NCBI GenBank assembly: GCA_003211755.1
Contig: QCRS01000003.1
Span: forward strand, 1 to 53,394
DNA from: Prochlorococcus sp. AG-463-F15
GTDB taxonomy: Bacteria > Cyanobacteriota > Cyanobacteriia > PCC-6307 > Cyanobiaceae
DNA: 53,394 nt
Direction of reading: 5' to 3'
Program-made: the position numbers and the translations under genes
The notes under the pieces: generated by a model
Told to the model about the DNA's origin: nothing
What the model saw: only the letters and a program-made list of their open reading frames with translations
The model's database searches: none
In this document: positions 33,021 through 45,532 of the stretch, one piece after another
Layout of the letters: every line of letters begins with the position of its first letter
How positions within the stretch are numbered: the stretch's first letter is position 1

Positions 33021-33261
33021 CACTTTTAAAGGTATTAGGAGCAAGACTTTCCTTTCCCATAGGCCTATCAGTCAAAACCGCCAATAGTGGGAGGCCAACT
33101 ACAGCAATCGCCATAGCCAAACCAAACAATGCAATAGAAGTACCACTCAAACTAAAAGGGTCTTCATCATCAATACCTTCTTTGATAACAGGATTAGACG
33201 CTCTTGATGACATCTCAACCTGGTCAGAAGTTCTTGAGCCTGCAGCTGGTTCGGGGTCCAT
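32962..33261 (-). CDS. Small membrane protein (99 aa), overlaps ppa start
   Basis: One TM helix [23 protein letters not shown]; follows a strong hairpin; co-directional with ppa. Confidence 0.65.
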   Translation of the reverse strand: MDPEPAAGSRTSDQVEMSSRASNPVIKEGIDDEDPFSLSGTSIALFGLAMAIAVVGLPLLAVLTDRPMGKESLAPNTFKSDGSKSSFTFSLPRFGKSRR

Positions 33262-33280
33262 GCAAAGGTAATTTAGGAAA

Positions 33281-33319
33281 GCCCAGAGCCAAATAGCCTA
33301 AAGGGGTTTAGCTCTGGGC
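33281..33319 (-). promoter_or_regulatory. Strong hairpin before the membrane protein/ppa operon (terminator, attenuator or leader element)
   Basis: GCCCAGAGC (33281-33289) and GCTCTGGGC (33311-33319), 9-bp perfect inverted repeat with 21-nt loop. Confidence 0.6.
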
Positions 33320-33381
33320 AATAGAAGAAAGGATGATTCCGTTTCTTATTAAAGCCGAGCTTATTCTGTCATCCAATGCAG

Positions 33382-33846
33382 CTATGCAGCAGGTCGATCT
33401 TGACGCACCCTATGAGCTGAAAGGTCCGCAGGGTTTTCTTTCAAACCCTCAAGGTGAGTTCTAATAGAGCGTAATTCCTCAAGTATTGAGAGAAGGACTT
33501 GCTGTGTAGCAGTCGAAGGGGAATTTAAGACCTCTAAAGTGACTTCTTTGATCCTGAGAATATCTTTTGCATAACGAGCGACCTCATTTGGATGAAATAA
33601 AAGAGGTTCTTTTTGATCACTTCTATATTCAGGATTAAGCTTTCTAGGGTTAAATGGAGGGTTAAGATTACGTGGGTCTGTATTTGTGTAGCGATAAACA
33701 GATGCCCTTGAACGATTTAATGTTTTTTGGACATCATCAACAGAAACAAGTGAGTCTGAACTTGCAATTACAGATTTTATATCTGAATTTAAATCTGGTA
33801 TTGAAGAAGAACTAGTAGTAGAAGAATTTACCGACTCACTAAACAT
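33382..33846 (-). CDS. HTH-containing resolvase/regulator-like protein
   Basis: VSVDDVQKTLNRSRASVYRYTN helix-turn-helix-like segment. Confidence 0.65.
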   Translation of the reverse strand: MFSESVNSSTTSSSSIPDLNSDIKSVIASSDSLVSVDDVQKTLNRSRASVYRYTNTDPRNLNPPFNPRKLNPEYRSDQKEPLLFHPNEVARYAKDILRIKEVTLEVLNSPSTATQQVLLSILEELRSIRTHLEGLKENPADLSAHRVRQDRPAA

Positions 33847-33951
33847 AATCTATACCCATGTCGGTTATAGGATCCAGAGAAATTAGCAGAACAGACTCAG
33901 TTCTTACTGTTCAATTCATACGAATGTGACATTTCTAGTACCAATAATTAG

Positions 33952-35784
33952 TTGTCGGATGTTAGCTTTCCAATCTCCTATGCAGTGAAATCCATGCGCG
34001 TCTCCCGCCTAATGCTGGTGACGCTAAGAGACGTCCCTGCTGAAGCTGAAATAACTTCCCATCAGCTCCTTGTAAGAGGTGGATACATTAGACGCGTTTC
34101 AGCAGGCATTTATGCCTACATGCCTCTCATGTGGAGAGTGTTGAACAAGATCACAAAGATTGTTCAACAGGAAATGGATACTGCTGGTGGGCTTCAGACC
34201 CTTTTACCTCAATTACAACCTGCAGATCTATGGGAAAGAAGTGGGAGATGGAAAGCTTATACAGAAGGCGAAGGAATCATGTTTCACCTAAAAGACCGGC
34301 AGGGAAGAGAACTCGGCCTAGGCCCTACCCATGAAGAAATCATCACAAAGCTTGTAGGCGAAACAATTAGTTCATATAGGCAGCTGCCAATCAATCTCTA
34401 TCAAATTCAAACAAAGTTTCGAGATGAGATTCGTCCCAGATTTGGGCTCATGCGCAGTAGAGAATTCATCATGAAAGATGCATATTCATTTCATGCAAAT
34501 GAAGCAGATTTAAAGGCGACATACAACAAAATGAAAGTGGCATATCAGCAAATCTTTTCAAAGTGTGGATTGATCGCAGTCGCGGTAGATGCTGATAGTG
34601 GGGCAATAGGTGGAGCTGCTTCCCAAGAATTTATGGTCACAGCCGATTCTGGTGAAGACTTGATCTTGACAAGTGCAGATGGTAAATACTCAGCCAACCA
34701 AGAGAAGGCGGTTTCTAAAGCTGCTGAACCATTACTTTTAAAAGGTGATGAACCAAGTGTTATTAATACGCCAGGCCAGAAATCAGTAGAAGAGCTATGT
34801 TCAAAACAATTGCTAAATCCATCACAAATAGTAAAAGTTCTTGCCATGTTGGCTTTAATCGAAGACGGTAAAGAACAACCTTTATTAATTAGCATAAGGG
34901 GAGATCAAGAGCTTAACGAAGTTAAACTAATAAATGCACTAACAAATCAAATAGGCAAGCTAGTAATTGGCATTAATTCCATAACTCAAGATCAATTACA
35001 TTCTCAAGGGCTTAGAAATTGGCCATTGGGATCACTTGGACCTGATCTAGAAGATTCTTATCTCAATGGAGCAAGTAGTTGGAACAATGAATTTCTTCGT
35101 TTATCTGACCATACAGCTGCTGAACTGAATTGTTTCGTTTGTGGCGCTAACGAAATAGACAAACATCGAAATCATATGAATTGGTCACTCCTTGGAGGAG
35201 TCCCAAGAAAGTTTGATTTACGCAAAGCTAAAGATGGAGATTTCAGCCTTCATAATCCAAATCAAAAGCTTCAAGAGACAAGAGGAATTGAAGTTGGGCA
35301 TATCTTTCAACTTGGTCGCAAATACTCCAAAGCCCTGGAATCAAGCTTTACAAATGAAGCGGGTAAACCAGAACCTTTTTGGATGGGTTGTTATGGCATA
35401 GGTATTTCACGTATGGCCCAGGCTGCAGTTGAGCAACATCACGATGAAGCTGGTATTTGCTGGCCAATTGCAATCGCACCCTTCCAAGTAATAGTTGTAA
35501 TAGCGAACATCAAAGACGCTTCACAAAAAGTATTAGGAGAAAAGCTTTATCAAGCTCTACAAACCAATAGCATTGAAGTTCTTTTAGACGACAGGCCTGA
35601 ACGAGCTGGAGTTAAGTTCAAAGACGCAGATCTCATTGGAATTCCTTGGAGAGTAGTAGTTGGCAGAGATGCAGAGTCAGGGAAAGTAGAGCTAATCAAA
35701 AGATCAAACAAAGAGGTCCAATTGCTAAGCAGCGAGGAAGCAATAGAAGCACTAATAAGGAAAATTTCTGCCTCCATAAAATGA
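33952..35784 (+). CDS. proS: Prolyl-tRNA synthetase; true start possibly the Met at MRVSRLML
   Basis: GGYIRRVSAGIYAYMPL, GLGPTHEEI, RPRFGLMRSREFIMKDAYSFH, GCYGIGISR. Confidence 0.96.
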   Translation: MSDVSFPISYAVKSMRVSRLMLVTLRDVPAEAEITSHQLLVRGGYIRRVSAGIYAYMPLMWRVLNKITKIVQQEMDTAGGLQTLLPQLQPADLWERSGRWKAYTEGEGIMFHLKDRQGRELGLGPTHEEIITKLVGETISSYRQLPINLYQIQTKFRDEIRPRFGLMRSREFIMKDAYSFHANEADLKATYNKMKVAYQQIFSKCGLIAVAVDADSGAIGGAASQEFMVTADSGEDLILTSADGKYSANQEKAVSKAAEPLLLKGDEPSVINTPGQKSVEELCSKQLLNPSQIVKVLAMLALIEDGKEQPLLISIRGDQELNEVKLINALTNQIGKLVIGINSITQDQLHSQGLRNWPLGSLGPDLEDSYLNGASSWNNEFLRLSDHTAAELNCFVCGANEIDKHRNHMNWSLLGGVPRKFDLRKAKDGDFSLHNPNQKLQETRGIEVGHIFQLGRKYSKALESSFTNEAGKPEPFWMGCYGIGISRMAQAAVEQHHDEAGICWPIAIAPFQVIVVIANIKDASQKVLGEKLYQALQTNSIEVLLDDRPERAGVKFKDADLIGIPWRVVVGRDAESGKVELIKRSNKEVQLLSSEEAIEALIRKISASIK

Positions 35785-35830
35785 TTTCACCTATTCAGCC
35801 CTCTAAAATCAAAGTAATTGCGATTAAGAA

Positions 35831-36265
35831 ATGACTTCTGCCTTCCATAGCCTGATCAAGAGGCTGTTGGAGGCAGCTTTTTCTATCTGCATTGGACTTT
35901 CTATTTTGCTCTTTCCTCTCGGAGGAACTGTTGGAGCTAGCGAACCTTTGATGAGTGGTGACTATATAAGTGACACTGTTTCAGTAGCACAAAGCCTCCA
36001 AGAGACGATAGCTATTCCAGAAGAGGCAGAAGGCAAGTCTCAAGCAGAGAGTGAATCTGTCCAATTAATTACTGCATATATATCTAGATATCGCAATCGT
36101 TCACAAGTCAACCAAAGCATGTCCTACACAACAATGCAGACAGCTCTTAATGCAATGGCTGGTCATTACAAAACATTTTCTAACCGCCCATTACCAGAAC
36201 AGCTAAAAGCTCGTCTTAATACAGAGCTAAAAAAAGCAGAGCAGCTTGCGATTAAAGAGAGCTAA
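35831..36265 (+). CDS. psb27: Photosystem II assembly protein Psb27
   Basis: Signal sequence and DYISDTVSVAQSLQETIAIP...ITAYISRYRNRSQV...SYTTMQTALNAMAGHY match Psb27. Confidence 0.9.
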   Translation: MTSAFHSLIKRLLEAAFSICIGLSILLFPLGGTVGASEPLMSGDYISDTVSVAQSLQETIAIPEEAEGKSQAESESVQLITAYISRYRNRSQVNQSMSYTTMQTALNAMAGHYKTFSNRPLPEQLKARLNTELKKAEQLAIKES

Positions 36266-36292
36266 AAATACTCTTTAATTTCAGTCCTTTGA

Positions 36293-37672
<1,380 letters not shown>

Positions 37673-37730
37673 AAGAACACATCAAAAGATTATTTACTAG
37701 TTTAATTAATCACAATTACTGAACAACTTA

Positions 37731-38741
37731 ATGGCAATTGATCCAACACTTCAAACTCATATAATCGACGTTGTTGGTATTGGCAACGCCATTGTAGACA
37801 TTCTAATTCAAACTGAAGATTCTTTCTTGGAAAGGCATTCTCTTCAAAAGGGAAGTATGGTCTTATTGAATAATGATGATGCAGAAAAACTTTATAGTTT
37901 TATTGGAGCTGGCATTGAAACCTCAGGAGGTTCTGCAGCAAATACACTTGCAGGAATTGCACAATTAGGAAGTAAAGCTGGGTTTATAGGACGTGTGAAA
38001 GATGACAATCTAGGGAAGATATTCACTCACGATATTCGATCTGCTGGGGCCCTATTCGAAACAAAACCCGCCGAATCTGGACCTTCTACTGCTAGATGTC
38101 TCATCTTTATTACCCCTGACGCACAACGAACAATGTGCACTTATTTGGGTGCCTCAGTATTACTTAAACCAGAGGATTTAGATCTTTCAATAGTAACAAA
38201 AGCTAAAATAGTTTATCTAGAAGGTTATTTATGGGACCATCCAGATGCCAAGAGAGCCTTCCTTGCAGCAGCTGAAGTATGCAAGAGTTCCGGCGGAAAA
38301 GTAGCTCTCTCCCTCTCTGACTCATTCTGTGTAGATCGACATAGGCAAAGTTTTCTTGATCTAGTAAACAACCATATAGATATTCTTTTTGCTAATGAAG
38401 AGGAAATCATTTCCCTATATCAAGTTAAGGAGTTCGAAAAAGCCGCAATTCAAGTTAGGAATCAATGCGAATTAATAGCTCTAACGCGTGGGAGTAAGGG
38501 TTCTTTAGTGCTTTCAGGAGAAGAGAGGTTTGAGATAAAACCTTATAAGTTTGGATCAATCATAGATACCACTGGAGCAGGAGATCTCTATGCAGCTGGA
38601 TTCCTTCATGGTTATACAACAGGACAAGATCTGTTGAGATGCGGGCAAATTGGTTCAATTTGTGCAGGGCAAATTGTCACTCAACTTGGTCCTAGATCTA
38701 GAGTATCCCTTAAGGAGTTAGTAAAGAAACATCTACAATAA
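37731..38741 (+). CDS. PfkB-family sugar/nucleoside kinase (adenosine kinase-like)
   Basis: GIGNAIVDILIQTEDSFLE, GGSAANTLAGIAQLG, DTTGAGDLYAAGFLHG. Confidence 0.92.
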   Translation: MAIDPTLQTHIIDVVGIGNAIVDILIQTEDSFLERHSLQKGSMVLLNNDDAEKLYSFIGAGIETSGGSAANTLAGIAQLGSKAGFIGRVKDDNLGKIFTHDIRSAGALFETKPAESGPSTARCLIFITPDAQRTMCTYLGASVLLKPEDLDLSIVTKAKIVYLEGYLWDHPDAKRAFLAAAEVCKSSGGKVALSLSDSFCVDRHRQSFLDLVNNHIDILFANEEEIISLYQVKEFEKAAIQVRNQCELIALTRGSKGSLVLSGEERFEIKPYKFGSIIDTTGAGDLYAAGFLHGYTTGQDLLRCGQIGSICAGQIVTQLGPRSRVSLKELVKKHLQ

Positions 38742-38749
38742 AAGGGTGA

Positions 38750-39085
38750 TTAGGGAGGAGAAACAACATCATTAACCCATTTTTTATAACCATCACTTCC
38801 TGACACCTCCCAAAAAAGGAGCTCAGGGTTCTGATAAGTATGTAACTCTTCAATATTATTCATCAGTGACTGCAACTGGGCTTTAGTTGTCTTAATTAAT
38901 AGCTGGATCTCATTAGTTTGCTCAATTTCCTCATTCCACCAATAGTAGCTCTGCACTTCTCGAATACTTATGCACGCAGCGACCCTTCTCTTCAGAAGTT
39001 CTTTAACCAATTCGTCAGCAATGATTCTATCGGCTTCAGTTGTCAAAACAAGGACCAAATCATTGGCTAAACTTTCGTTATTCAT
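38750..39085 (-). CDS. cutA: CutA1-family divalent cation tolerance protein
   Basis: RRVAACISIREVQSYYWWNEEIEQTNEIQLLIKT. Confidence 0.92.
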   Translation of the reverse strand: MNNESLANDLVLVLTTEADRIIADELVKELLKRRVAACISIREVQSYYWWNEEIEQTNEIQLLIKTTKAQLQSLMNNIEELHTYQNPELLFWEVSGSDGYKKWVNDVVSPP

Positions 39086-39118
39086 TTAGAGAACTAAAAG
39101 CAACATAAATTCTTGAAG

Positions 39119-39928
39119 CTATTTAGACATTGATATCCGTCTCAATACAGAACTAAAAGTATGAAAGACTTCTACGCCCCTACCAAGAGGAGGGCGTGTA
39201 ATAAGCCAAAGATTAATATTCTCTTCATGACAGATTTCTTGCCATAGCTGTTGTGTTAATCCTCCAGATTCCCTGCAAATGACATCACTAATAGACCAGC
39301 GTCTACAAAGTGCTCTCTCAAAATCACCTTTTTTCTCCCCTTGCAGAGGCCGAAGTACAGCCAAACCAGATTCAGGAATTGGACACATTAAAGCCTGTTT
39401 AAGGCTTTCAGGATTTGGAAGTATTCTTGCAAATACCTTTGCACCAGCATCCTGAGCGGAACAAACAGCCTCGCAAAGGTGTCTAGCTCCAAGTGCAATC
39501 AATACGTTCCTCCCTTCCAGAAAATATTTAGAAAGCTCTTGTAAATCTTTGATCAAGTAAGCACCTGAGACTTCTTCCATAGGCCTTTCAAAACGAAGCA
39601 ATGACTGTCCAAATTCATTACAAGCCTTATACAAATTGGCACTAATTTCTACCGCAAAAGGATGGGTAGCATCTATGACCCAATCAAATCCGTCATGAAG
39701 TTCTAAAGCCTCTTTAAGGACTCCTTTAATCCCTTCAGGCCCTTGGAGTGATCCAATACGAATAGACGTAAAAGGCATCCCTGAATAGGGAACTACAGCG
39801 GAAGGCGTAACGACACTAACAGTCACCCTCCATCCTTTTTCAACAAAAGCAGTTGCAAGAAGAGGGCCCTCTCCAGTTCCTGAAAGCAACCATATGTGCT
39901 TATGGCCATTACTTCCAGATTGCATCAA
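39119..39928 (-). CDS. cobK: Precorrin-6A reductase
   Basis: LLSGTGEGPLLATAF, VIDATHPFAVEISANLYKACN, RESGG. Confidence 0.87.
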   Translation of the reverse strand: MMQSGSNGHKHIWLLSGTGEGPLLATAFVEKGWRVTVSVVTPSAVVPYSGMPFTSIRIGSLQGPEGIKGVLKEALELHDGFDWVIDATHPFAVEISANLYKACNEFGQSLLRFERPMEEVSGAYLIKDLQELSKYFLEGRNVLIALGARHLCEAVCSAQDAGAKVFARILPNPESLKQALMCPIPESGLAVLRPLQGEKKGDFERALCRRWSISDVICRESGGLTQQLWQEICHEENINLWLITRPPLGRGVEVFHTFSSVLRRISMSK

Positions 39929-39939
39929 GATATCCCTCT

Positions 39940-40431
39940 ATGCAAGATCAGGAAATGAACCACTGTGTGCTCCAAGTACAAGTCAAGAAAGCTCCAACCG
40001 TTCGTTACACCCAAGACAACAAGACCCCTATCGCAGAAATGGAAGTTCTTTTCGACGGACTTCGCTCAGATGACCCACCTGGGGAGCTAAAGGTAGTGGG
40101 CTGGGGAAACATGGCACAAGAACTACAAGACCAAGTTCAATCGGGACAAAAACTTGTATTGGAGGGTCGTTTAAGGATGAATACAATTCCTAGACAAGAT
40201 GGGACCAAGGAAAAACGAGCTGAATTAACCCTATCTAAATTCCACAGTCTTTCTACAACGCCTAACGAGACCAACAACAGTAATAGTTTTGCAGCCCCGG
40301 TAGAAGCTGCAAATAATTCCACTTCATCAGAAAACAATCCCACATCATCAAATCCCAAGCAATCAATTGATGAATCAGTCAACTGGAATAGTGCGCCTCT
40401 TGTGCCAGATACCGATGAGATACCCTTCTGA
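39940..40431 (+). CDS. ssb: Single-stranded DNA-binding protein; ORF extends to 39853 but start taken at MQDQEMNH or MNHCVL
   Basis: OB-fold pattern (VVGWGNMAQELQDQVQSGQKLVLEGRLRMN) and acidic tip DTDEIPF. Confidence 0.85.
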   Translation: MQDQEMNHCVLQVQVKKAPTVRYTQDNKTPIAEMEVLFDGLRSDDPPGELKVVGWGNMAQELQDQVQSGQKLVLEGRLRMNTIPRQDGTKEKRAELTLSKFHSLSTTPNETNNSNSFAAPVEAANNSTSSENNPTSSNPKQSIDESVNWNSAPLVPDTDEIPF

Positions 40432-40443
40432 GTTAACTAAATA

Positions 40444-40668
40444 TCAATCTTTCTCTTCAATTTGATCTGCAACTTTCGTTAAAAGTTGACCTAACTCCCT
40501 TTCTAAGGCAGCCAGGTCCAAGCGAAGCTCTGACCAGTTACCTCGATCAATCTGCTCTAATAACCAGGTCCTATCTTTGTCTAACCGGGCTATCAATTCA
40601 GACAAATCATTCGATTTATTTTTAGCACTGATCATTGCACTGTCCCCTGAGAAAGCATTCTGAGGCAT
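40444..40668 (-). CDS. Small conserved hypothetical protein (74 aa)
   Basis: LIARLDKDRTWLLEQIDRGNWSELRLDLAALERELGQLL; amphipathic helical pattern. Confidence 0.7.
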   Translation of the reverse strand: MPQNAFSGDSAMISAKNKSNDLSELIARLDKDRTWLLEQIDRGNWSELRLDLAALERELGQLLTKVADQIEEKD

Positions 40669-40679
40669 AGACAGCGAGA

Positions 40680-41261
40680 ATGAAACCCATGAAAGAACTA
40701 CTCTCTCCAGCCAACTTAATTACTGTTACAGGGGCTGTTTTAACAGTTGTAGGGATAGCGGCTTACTTAACAGGTGCCGCAAATCTCAGCGTACCAACCC
40801 TTTTTTATGGGTTCCCGATCTTCTTAGGCGGGCTAGCTTTAAAGACTACGGAATTGAAGCCAGCGAAGCGAGTTATTTCCAAGTCAGACCTAATTAAAGT
40901 GAAAGAAGAAGGAGCTCCAGAACTTGCCAAGGTTGTTAATGATGTGACCAGATGGCGATATGGACAAAATGCACATCTTGAGTCTTCTCTAATAGCTCTA
41001 AAGCTCTGGGACCAAGAGAATCCTCCACAACTAATTGAAATTGAAGAGTTAAAAACAGATGAAGGTTATGGAATTCGTTTAAGATTCAAAACAGAAGGTG
41101 TCGCTCTTAGTCGCTGGGAAGACAAGCAAGAACGATTAGGAAGGTTCTTTGCAAAGGGCATGCAAGCAGAATTACGTTCTTCTCAAGAAGGTGAACTTGA
41201 CCTAATGATTGTCCCAAAACAAAACGAAGTTCAAACAACTGGTCAGGATGGAATTAGCTGA
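40680..41261 (+). CDS. DUF2854-like cyanobacterial membrane protein
   Basis: Two TM helices near N-terminus ([45 protein letters not shown]). Confidence 0.75.
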   Translation: MKPMKELLSPANLITVTGAVLTVVGIAAYLTGAANLSVPTLFYGFPIFLGGLALKTTELKPAKRVISKSDLIKVKEEGAPELAKVVNDVTRWRYGQNAHLESSLIALKLWDQENPPQLIEIEELKTDEGYGIRLRFKTEGVALSRWEDKQERLGRFFAKGMQAELRSSQEGELDLMIVPKQNEVQTTGQDGIS

Positions 41262-42171
41262 AAATGAAATAAAGATGAATGAACCTTCCTTGAATTCATC
41301 CCAAACAAACCACAAAGGAGATGAGTCACTGAGAGTTTCAGTTCTCAGTGAGGCACTTCCTTACATACAAAGATTCGCAGGGCGACGAATTGTCATCAAA
41401 TATGGCGGGGCTGCAATGGGTCATAGAACCTTGCAAGAGGCTGTTTTCAGGGACATTGCTCTCCTCTCAAGTGTGGGAGTTCAACTTGTAGTAGTTCATG
41501 GCGGGGGGCCAGAGATTAACCAATGGCTTCAGAAGCTAGGTATCCAATCTGAATTCCGTGACGGGTTAAGAGTTACTGATGCCAAAACAATGGATGTAGT
41601 TGAGATGGTTCTTATGGGGCGAGTTAATAAACAAATTGTTAATGGCATCAACAAACTTGGAGCACAAGCCGTTGGATTAAGTGGAATTGACGGAGGTTTA
41701 ATCAAAGCTCGTCCATTAGAGAATGGAAGCCATGGATTAGTAGGAGATGTTGCAAGTGTGACTCCAGATCTTCTTGAGCCACTTCTTGCTAAAGGTTATG
41801 TCCCTGTTATATCTAGCGTCGCTCCCACAGTGAATGGTCGATCTCATAACATCAATGCCGATACCGTAGCGGGAGAACTTGCAGCATCTCTAGAAGCAGA
41901 AAAACTAATACTTTTAACTGATACGCCAGGTATTCTTAGGAATAAAGAAGATTCTTCTTCTCTAATTAGACAACTTCATTTATCAGAAGCACGTCAACTG
42001 ATCGACGAAGGAATAGTGAGTGATGGAATGACGCCTAAGGCAAAGTGCTGTATAAGAGCACTCGCACAAGGTGTTGCGGCAGCTCATATCATCGATGGAC
42101 GAATACCCCATGCCCTTCTTCTGGAAGTTTTCACTAACACAGGGATAGGAACGATGGTTGTAGGGAGTTGA
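41209..42171 (+). CDS. argB: N-acetylglutamate kinase; internal start such as 41248 or 41275 possible
   Basis: [43 protein letters not shown]. Confidence 0.95.
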   Translation: MSQNKTKFKQLVRMELAENEIKMNEPSLNSSQTNHKGDESLRVSVLSEALPYIQRFAGRRIVIKYGGAAMGHRTLQEAVFRDIALLSSVGVQLVVVHGGGPEINQWLQKLGIQSEFRDGLRVTDAKTMDVVEMVLMGRVNKQIVNGINKLGAQAVGLSGIDGGLIKARPLENGSHGLVGDVASVTPDLLEPLLAKGYVPVISSVAPTVNGRSHNINADTVAGELAASLEAEKLILLTDTPGILRNKEDSSSLIRQLHLSEARQLIDEGIVSDGMTPKAKCCIRALAQGVAAAHIIDGRIPHALLLEVFTNTGIGTMVVGS

Positions 42172-43217
42172 GCATGGAGTCTGCCCTAGCATTCGCTGAG
42201 GCGGCCTTAGCAAGAGGTGACTACAGTCAAAGTTTAAACGTACTTGAAGAGTTATCAGAAGATCATCCTCTAAATACTCCTGAAGGTTCAAAGATCAGAA
42301 TGCTAATGATCACCGCCTTAATGGGGAGAGGTGATGAGGAGAAAGCAATATCGATTTGTCGAAAACTAACCCACTGTAGAGACAATGAACTTCGCCAGTC
42401 ATCCAAACAATTATTATCTGTATTGGAATCACCAGCTTTGGCGCGACCTGCTAATTGGTCTATTCAACTTCCCAGCCTAGACATAACACCTCTTGAGGGA
42501 AATAAGATCTATTCAAGAAGCAAAAAATCTATACAAGAAAAAACTGAACAGCTACCACCGACAGGCCCGACAAGTGGAATGGGATTTGGTTTCTTAACTG
42601 TAGTCCTAACCATACTTACTGGGTTAACTATTCTTTTAAGTGGGTGTGTTCAAGTAACAACTGAAATAGACTTAGCTGGACCTGATAGAGTGCAACTCAA
42701 ATGGGAAATAGAAAGCAATAATGGGCAACTACTTCCATGGCAGAAGGAGTTTGAGAATTCTCTAACAAATCTAACTTCAGGAATAGATATCTTTACTACC
42801 CCTGAGGGGGTTCAAAAGATTAAAACTTCAACATTGCGATCTAGAGAAGCAAATCTAATGCTTCAAAAGACATTTTCAACAGCCGCCGAATCTGCAGGAT
42901 TTGAAATAACTCCACCGATTCTTTCGCTAAAAGAAAAGAACTGGCTAATCGGAGTTTATCAAGACTTTAAGTTAATAGTTGATTTAAAAGATCTAAAGCA
43001 AGTGCCAGGTGTCAAACTTTTTGTTCGCATCAATGATACAGATAATATGTATTGGCAAATACAATTAGGAGAAGTAAACATACTTAAATTTGAGCAATGG
43101 CAATGGAATAAGCTTGGCCTAGGAATAATTTTAATATTTTCATTACTTAGCTTAAATCTGATCCTTCAAAGAATTCGATTAGGTCTGGGATTTGGATTCC
43201 CTGAACTCCCCCCATAA
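42168..43217 (+). CDS. DUF3153-like cyanobacterial protein with N-terminal TPR-like region
   Basis: TPR-like N-terminus, TM and [16 protein letters not shown]-terminal TM helix. Confidence 0.65.
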   Translation: MSMESALAFAEAALARGDYSQSLNVLEELSEDHPLNTPEGSKIRMLMITALMGRGDEEKAISICRKLTHCRDNELRQSSKQLLSVLESPALARPANWSIQLPSLDITPLEGNKIYSRSKKSIQEKTEQLPPTGPTSGMGFGFLTVVLTILTGLTILLSGCVQVTTEIDLAGPDRVQLKWEIESNNGQLLPWQKEFENSLTNLTSGIDIFTTPEGVQKIKTSTLRSREANLMLQKTFSTAAESAGFEITPPILSLKEKNWLIGVYQDFKLIVDLKDLKQVPGVKLFVRINDTDNMYWQIQLGEVNILKFEQWQWNKLGLGIILIFSLLSLNLILQRIRLGLGFGFPELPP

Positions 43218-43246
43218 AGCATCCACTAATTTCTTATTCAACAAAA

Positions 43247-45532
43247 TCACAACTGAAGTGGATCTGGATCTACTGCAAGACTTACCCCGCGGGGGAGACA
43301 AGACCATAATTCTCTTCCTTGCGGAAGTGGCAAAGAGCTTCCCTCAGGGCCATGCAACAAAAGTTGCCATCGACTTTTTCCAGACACCTTGGCAATGAGA
43401 GCAGGGGCTGGTCCCACTAACCACCATCCCTTTGAATCACATATAGGTCTTATTTGTTCAGCCAATCCAGCAGCGGCTGTAGCAGTAACTGAAGCTGACT
43501 CGCCCGACAATCGAAGTAGGCATGCCCTACTAAAAGGGACCAGACCTGACTCCCTTCTTAGTTCTAATTCCTTTTTCAGAAACTCTTCATACCGACCATC
43601 TATTAAGTGCAAAATCACAGGATGATCTGGGCAGTAAGTCTGAATCAAAACTTGACCAGGGCGCTCACCTCTTCCCGCGCGTCCAGCAAGTTGCATAAAA
43701 AGTTGAAGGCTCTGTTCGGTCGCCAACAAATCAGGCCGATGCAATAGTCCATCTGCCGCTAATACAACTGCAAGAGTTACTCGAGGCAAATCAATACCCT
43801 TAGCAAGCATTTGAGTTCCTATAAGCACATCCGCTTCACCAGCAGCAAATTTTGAAAGTATTAGCCGATGACCATCGCGACCTCCTGTCGTGTCTTTATC
43901 AAAACGCAAAAACTTTAATTCCTCTAATTCTTTCTCAAGATGATCCATCACCCTTTGAGTACCTGCCCCAAAAGGTTTAAAAGCAGTAGAGCCACATTTA
44001 TTACAAAAGGAGTGAATCGTTGAGCGATGGTCGCACCAGTGACAACGCAACCAATGCTGTCCTTGAGCACCTTTATGGACAGTTAGCGCTACATCACAAT
44101 TTGGGCATTGCACTACTTCACCACAACTTCTGCAGCTCAAAAAGCTGCTATAACCACGCCTTGGTACTAAAACTATCGCCTGATCCCCAACCTCTTTCAA
44201 TGCTAAAAGCTGCTTCATCAAAGATCGGCTAATAAGTTGCCGATGGCCTGCAGCTAATTCCTGACGCATATCAACAACATGAACACTAGGTAGAGGCTTA
44301 TTAGAAATTCTTCGACTTAATCGAGCAAGGGAGATAGTCCCATTAGGAGCAAGGTTTTTCCATGTAGATAAAGAAGGAGTTGCGCTGCCTAAAACAACTC
44401 TTGCTCCAGTGCTAACTGCGCGGGTCAAAGCAATATCTCTAGCGTGATAGCAAGGCATAGGAGATTCCTGTTTATACGAACTGTCATGCTCTTCATCGAG
44501 AACAATCAAACCCAAAGGTGCAAGGGGAAGGAAAACAGCTGAACGAGTTCCTACTAATACAAGTGGTTTTGAAGATTCAAGGGCTATACGCCAATTAGCA
44601 ACACGCTCTTTGTCACTGCATCCACTGTGATATTCCAATACCTGGGAACCAAAACGCCTTCGAAACCGATCAACCAATTGTGGAATCAATCCAATTTCTG
44701 GCGCAAGAACTAAACAATTTCTGCCCGCAGCCAATTCATTAGCGGCTATTTGAAGATAAACCTCTGTCTTTCCTGATCCTGTAACACCCCATAGCAACAA
44801 AGCCTCACCAGGTAATTGTGAATCAAAAGTCTTAATCGCAGCTATTTGTTCATCAGTCAAAGATTGAGATGGTTCTAATTCAGTTGAATCAACATCCAAA
44901 GATTTAGAAAATACTTGAGGTTTTTGAATTAATTGGCGCTTCTCACGGCTAACTCTTCCTCTAGAAATAAGACTTTTAATAATTCCAGGTGAAAATCCCT
45001 CCTCATAAAGATCCTTCTGCCAGATTCCTCCACCTAGCTTCTGAAGATGATTTTCTAATTCCTCTTGCCGCTTTGTAAGAACACCATCCTTCAAACAGAC
45101 CTTTTCAAGAGATATCCACCAAAGACTTTTAGTATCTATATTTAATTTCTTTTTACCTAGCCAACCTGGTGGCAAGGCAGCTTTAAGCATGCGGAAAGTA
45201 CTTATATGGCAGTGACTTGCTATATCTTCTAACCATTCACGCCATTCAGAATCAACGGCAGCCTGTTGAACAATAGCTTCCACATCTGCTAGAGAATTTC
45301 TCCCAGATAGTGATTGATTTGTTTCTTCGTTTTTATTTGATAACTTAATACGCCTTGCTACTACAAGCCCATTCATTGGTCTACCCCTTAGTTTCACCCT
45401 AACCAAATCCCCTAGATCAACCCCCAACTGATCATTGTCTTTATAAGTAAAACAACGCCCTTCCCTTCCCACATCTAGCCACACATCTACTTCTGCGTAG
45501 TGGCATTGAGAGTCAATACTTGCGGACGTCAC
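43247..45532 (-). CDS. priA: Primosomal protein N' helicase
   Basis: LLWGVTGSGKTEVYLQ, VLDEEHDSSYKQ, CRSCGEVVQCPNCDVALTVHK zinc region, LAGRAGRGERPGQV. Confidence 0.96.
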   Translation of the reverse strand: MTSASIDSQCHYAEVDVWLDVGREGRCFTYKDNDQLGVDLGDLVRVKLRGRPMNGLVVARRIKLSNKNEETNQSLSGRNSLADVEAIVQQAAVDSEWREWLEDIASHCHISTFRMLKAALPPGWLGKKKLNIDTKSLWWISLEKVCLKDGVLTKRQEELENHLQKLGGGIWQKDLYEEGFSPGIIKSLISRGRVSREKRQLIQKPQVFSKSLDVDSTELEPSQSLTDEQIAAIKTFDSQLPGEALLLWGVTGSGKTEVYLQIAANELAAGRNCLVLAPEIGLIPQLVDRFRRRFGSQVLEYHSGCSDKERVANWRIALESSKPLVLVGTRSAVFLPLAPLGLIVLDEEHDSSYKQESPMPCYHARDIALTRAVSTGARVVLGSATPSLSTWKNLAPNGTISLARLSRRISNKPLPSVHVVDMRQELAAGHRQLISRSLMKQLLALKEVGDQAIVLVPRRGYSSFLSCRSCGEVVQCPNCDVALTVHKGAQGQHWLRCHWCDHRSTIHSFCNKCGSTAFKPFGAGTQRVMDHLEKELEELKFLRFDKDTTGGRDGHRLILSKFAAGEADVLIGTQMLAKGIDLPRVTLAVVLAADGLLHRPDLLATEQSLQLFMQLAGRAGRGERPGQVLIQTYCPDHPVILHLIDGRYEEFLKKELELRRESGLVPFSRACLLRLSGESASVTATAAAGLAEQIRPICDSKGWWLVGPAPALIAKVSGKSRWQLLLHGPEGSSLPLPQGRELWSCLPRGVSLAVDPDPLQL

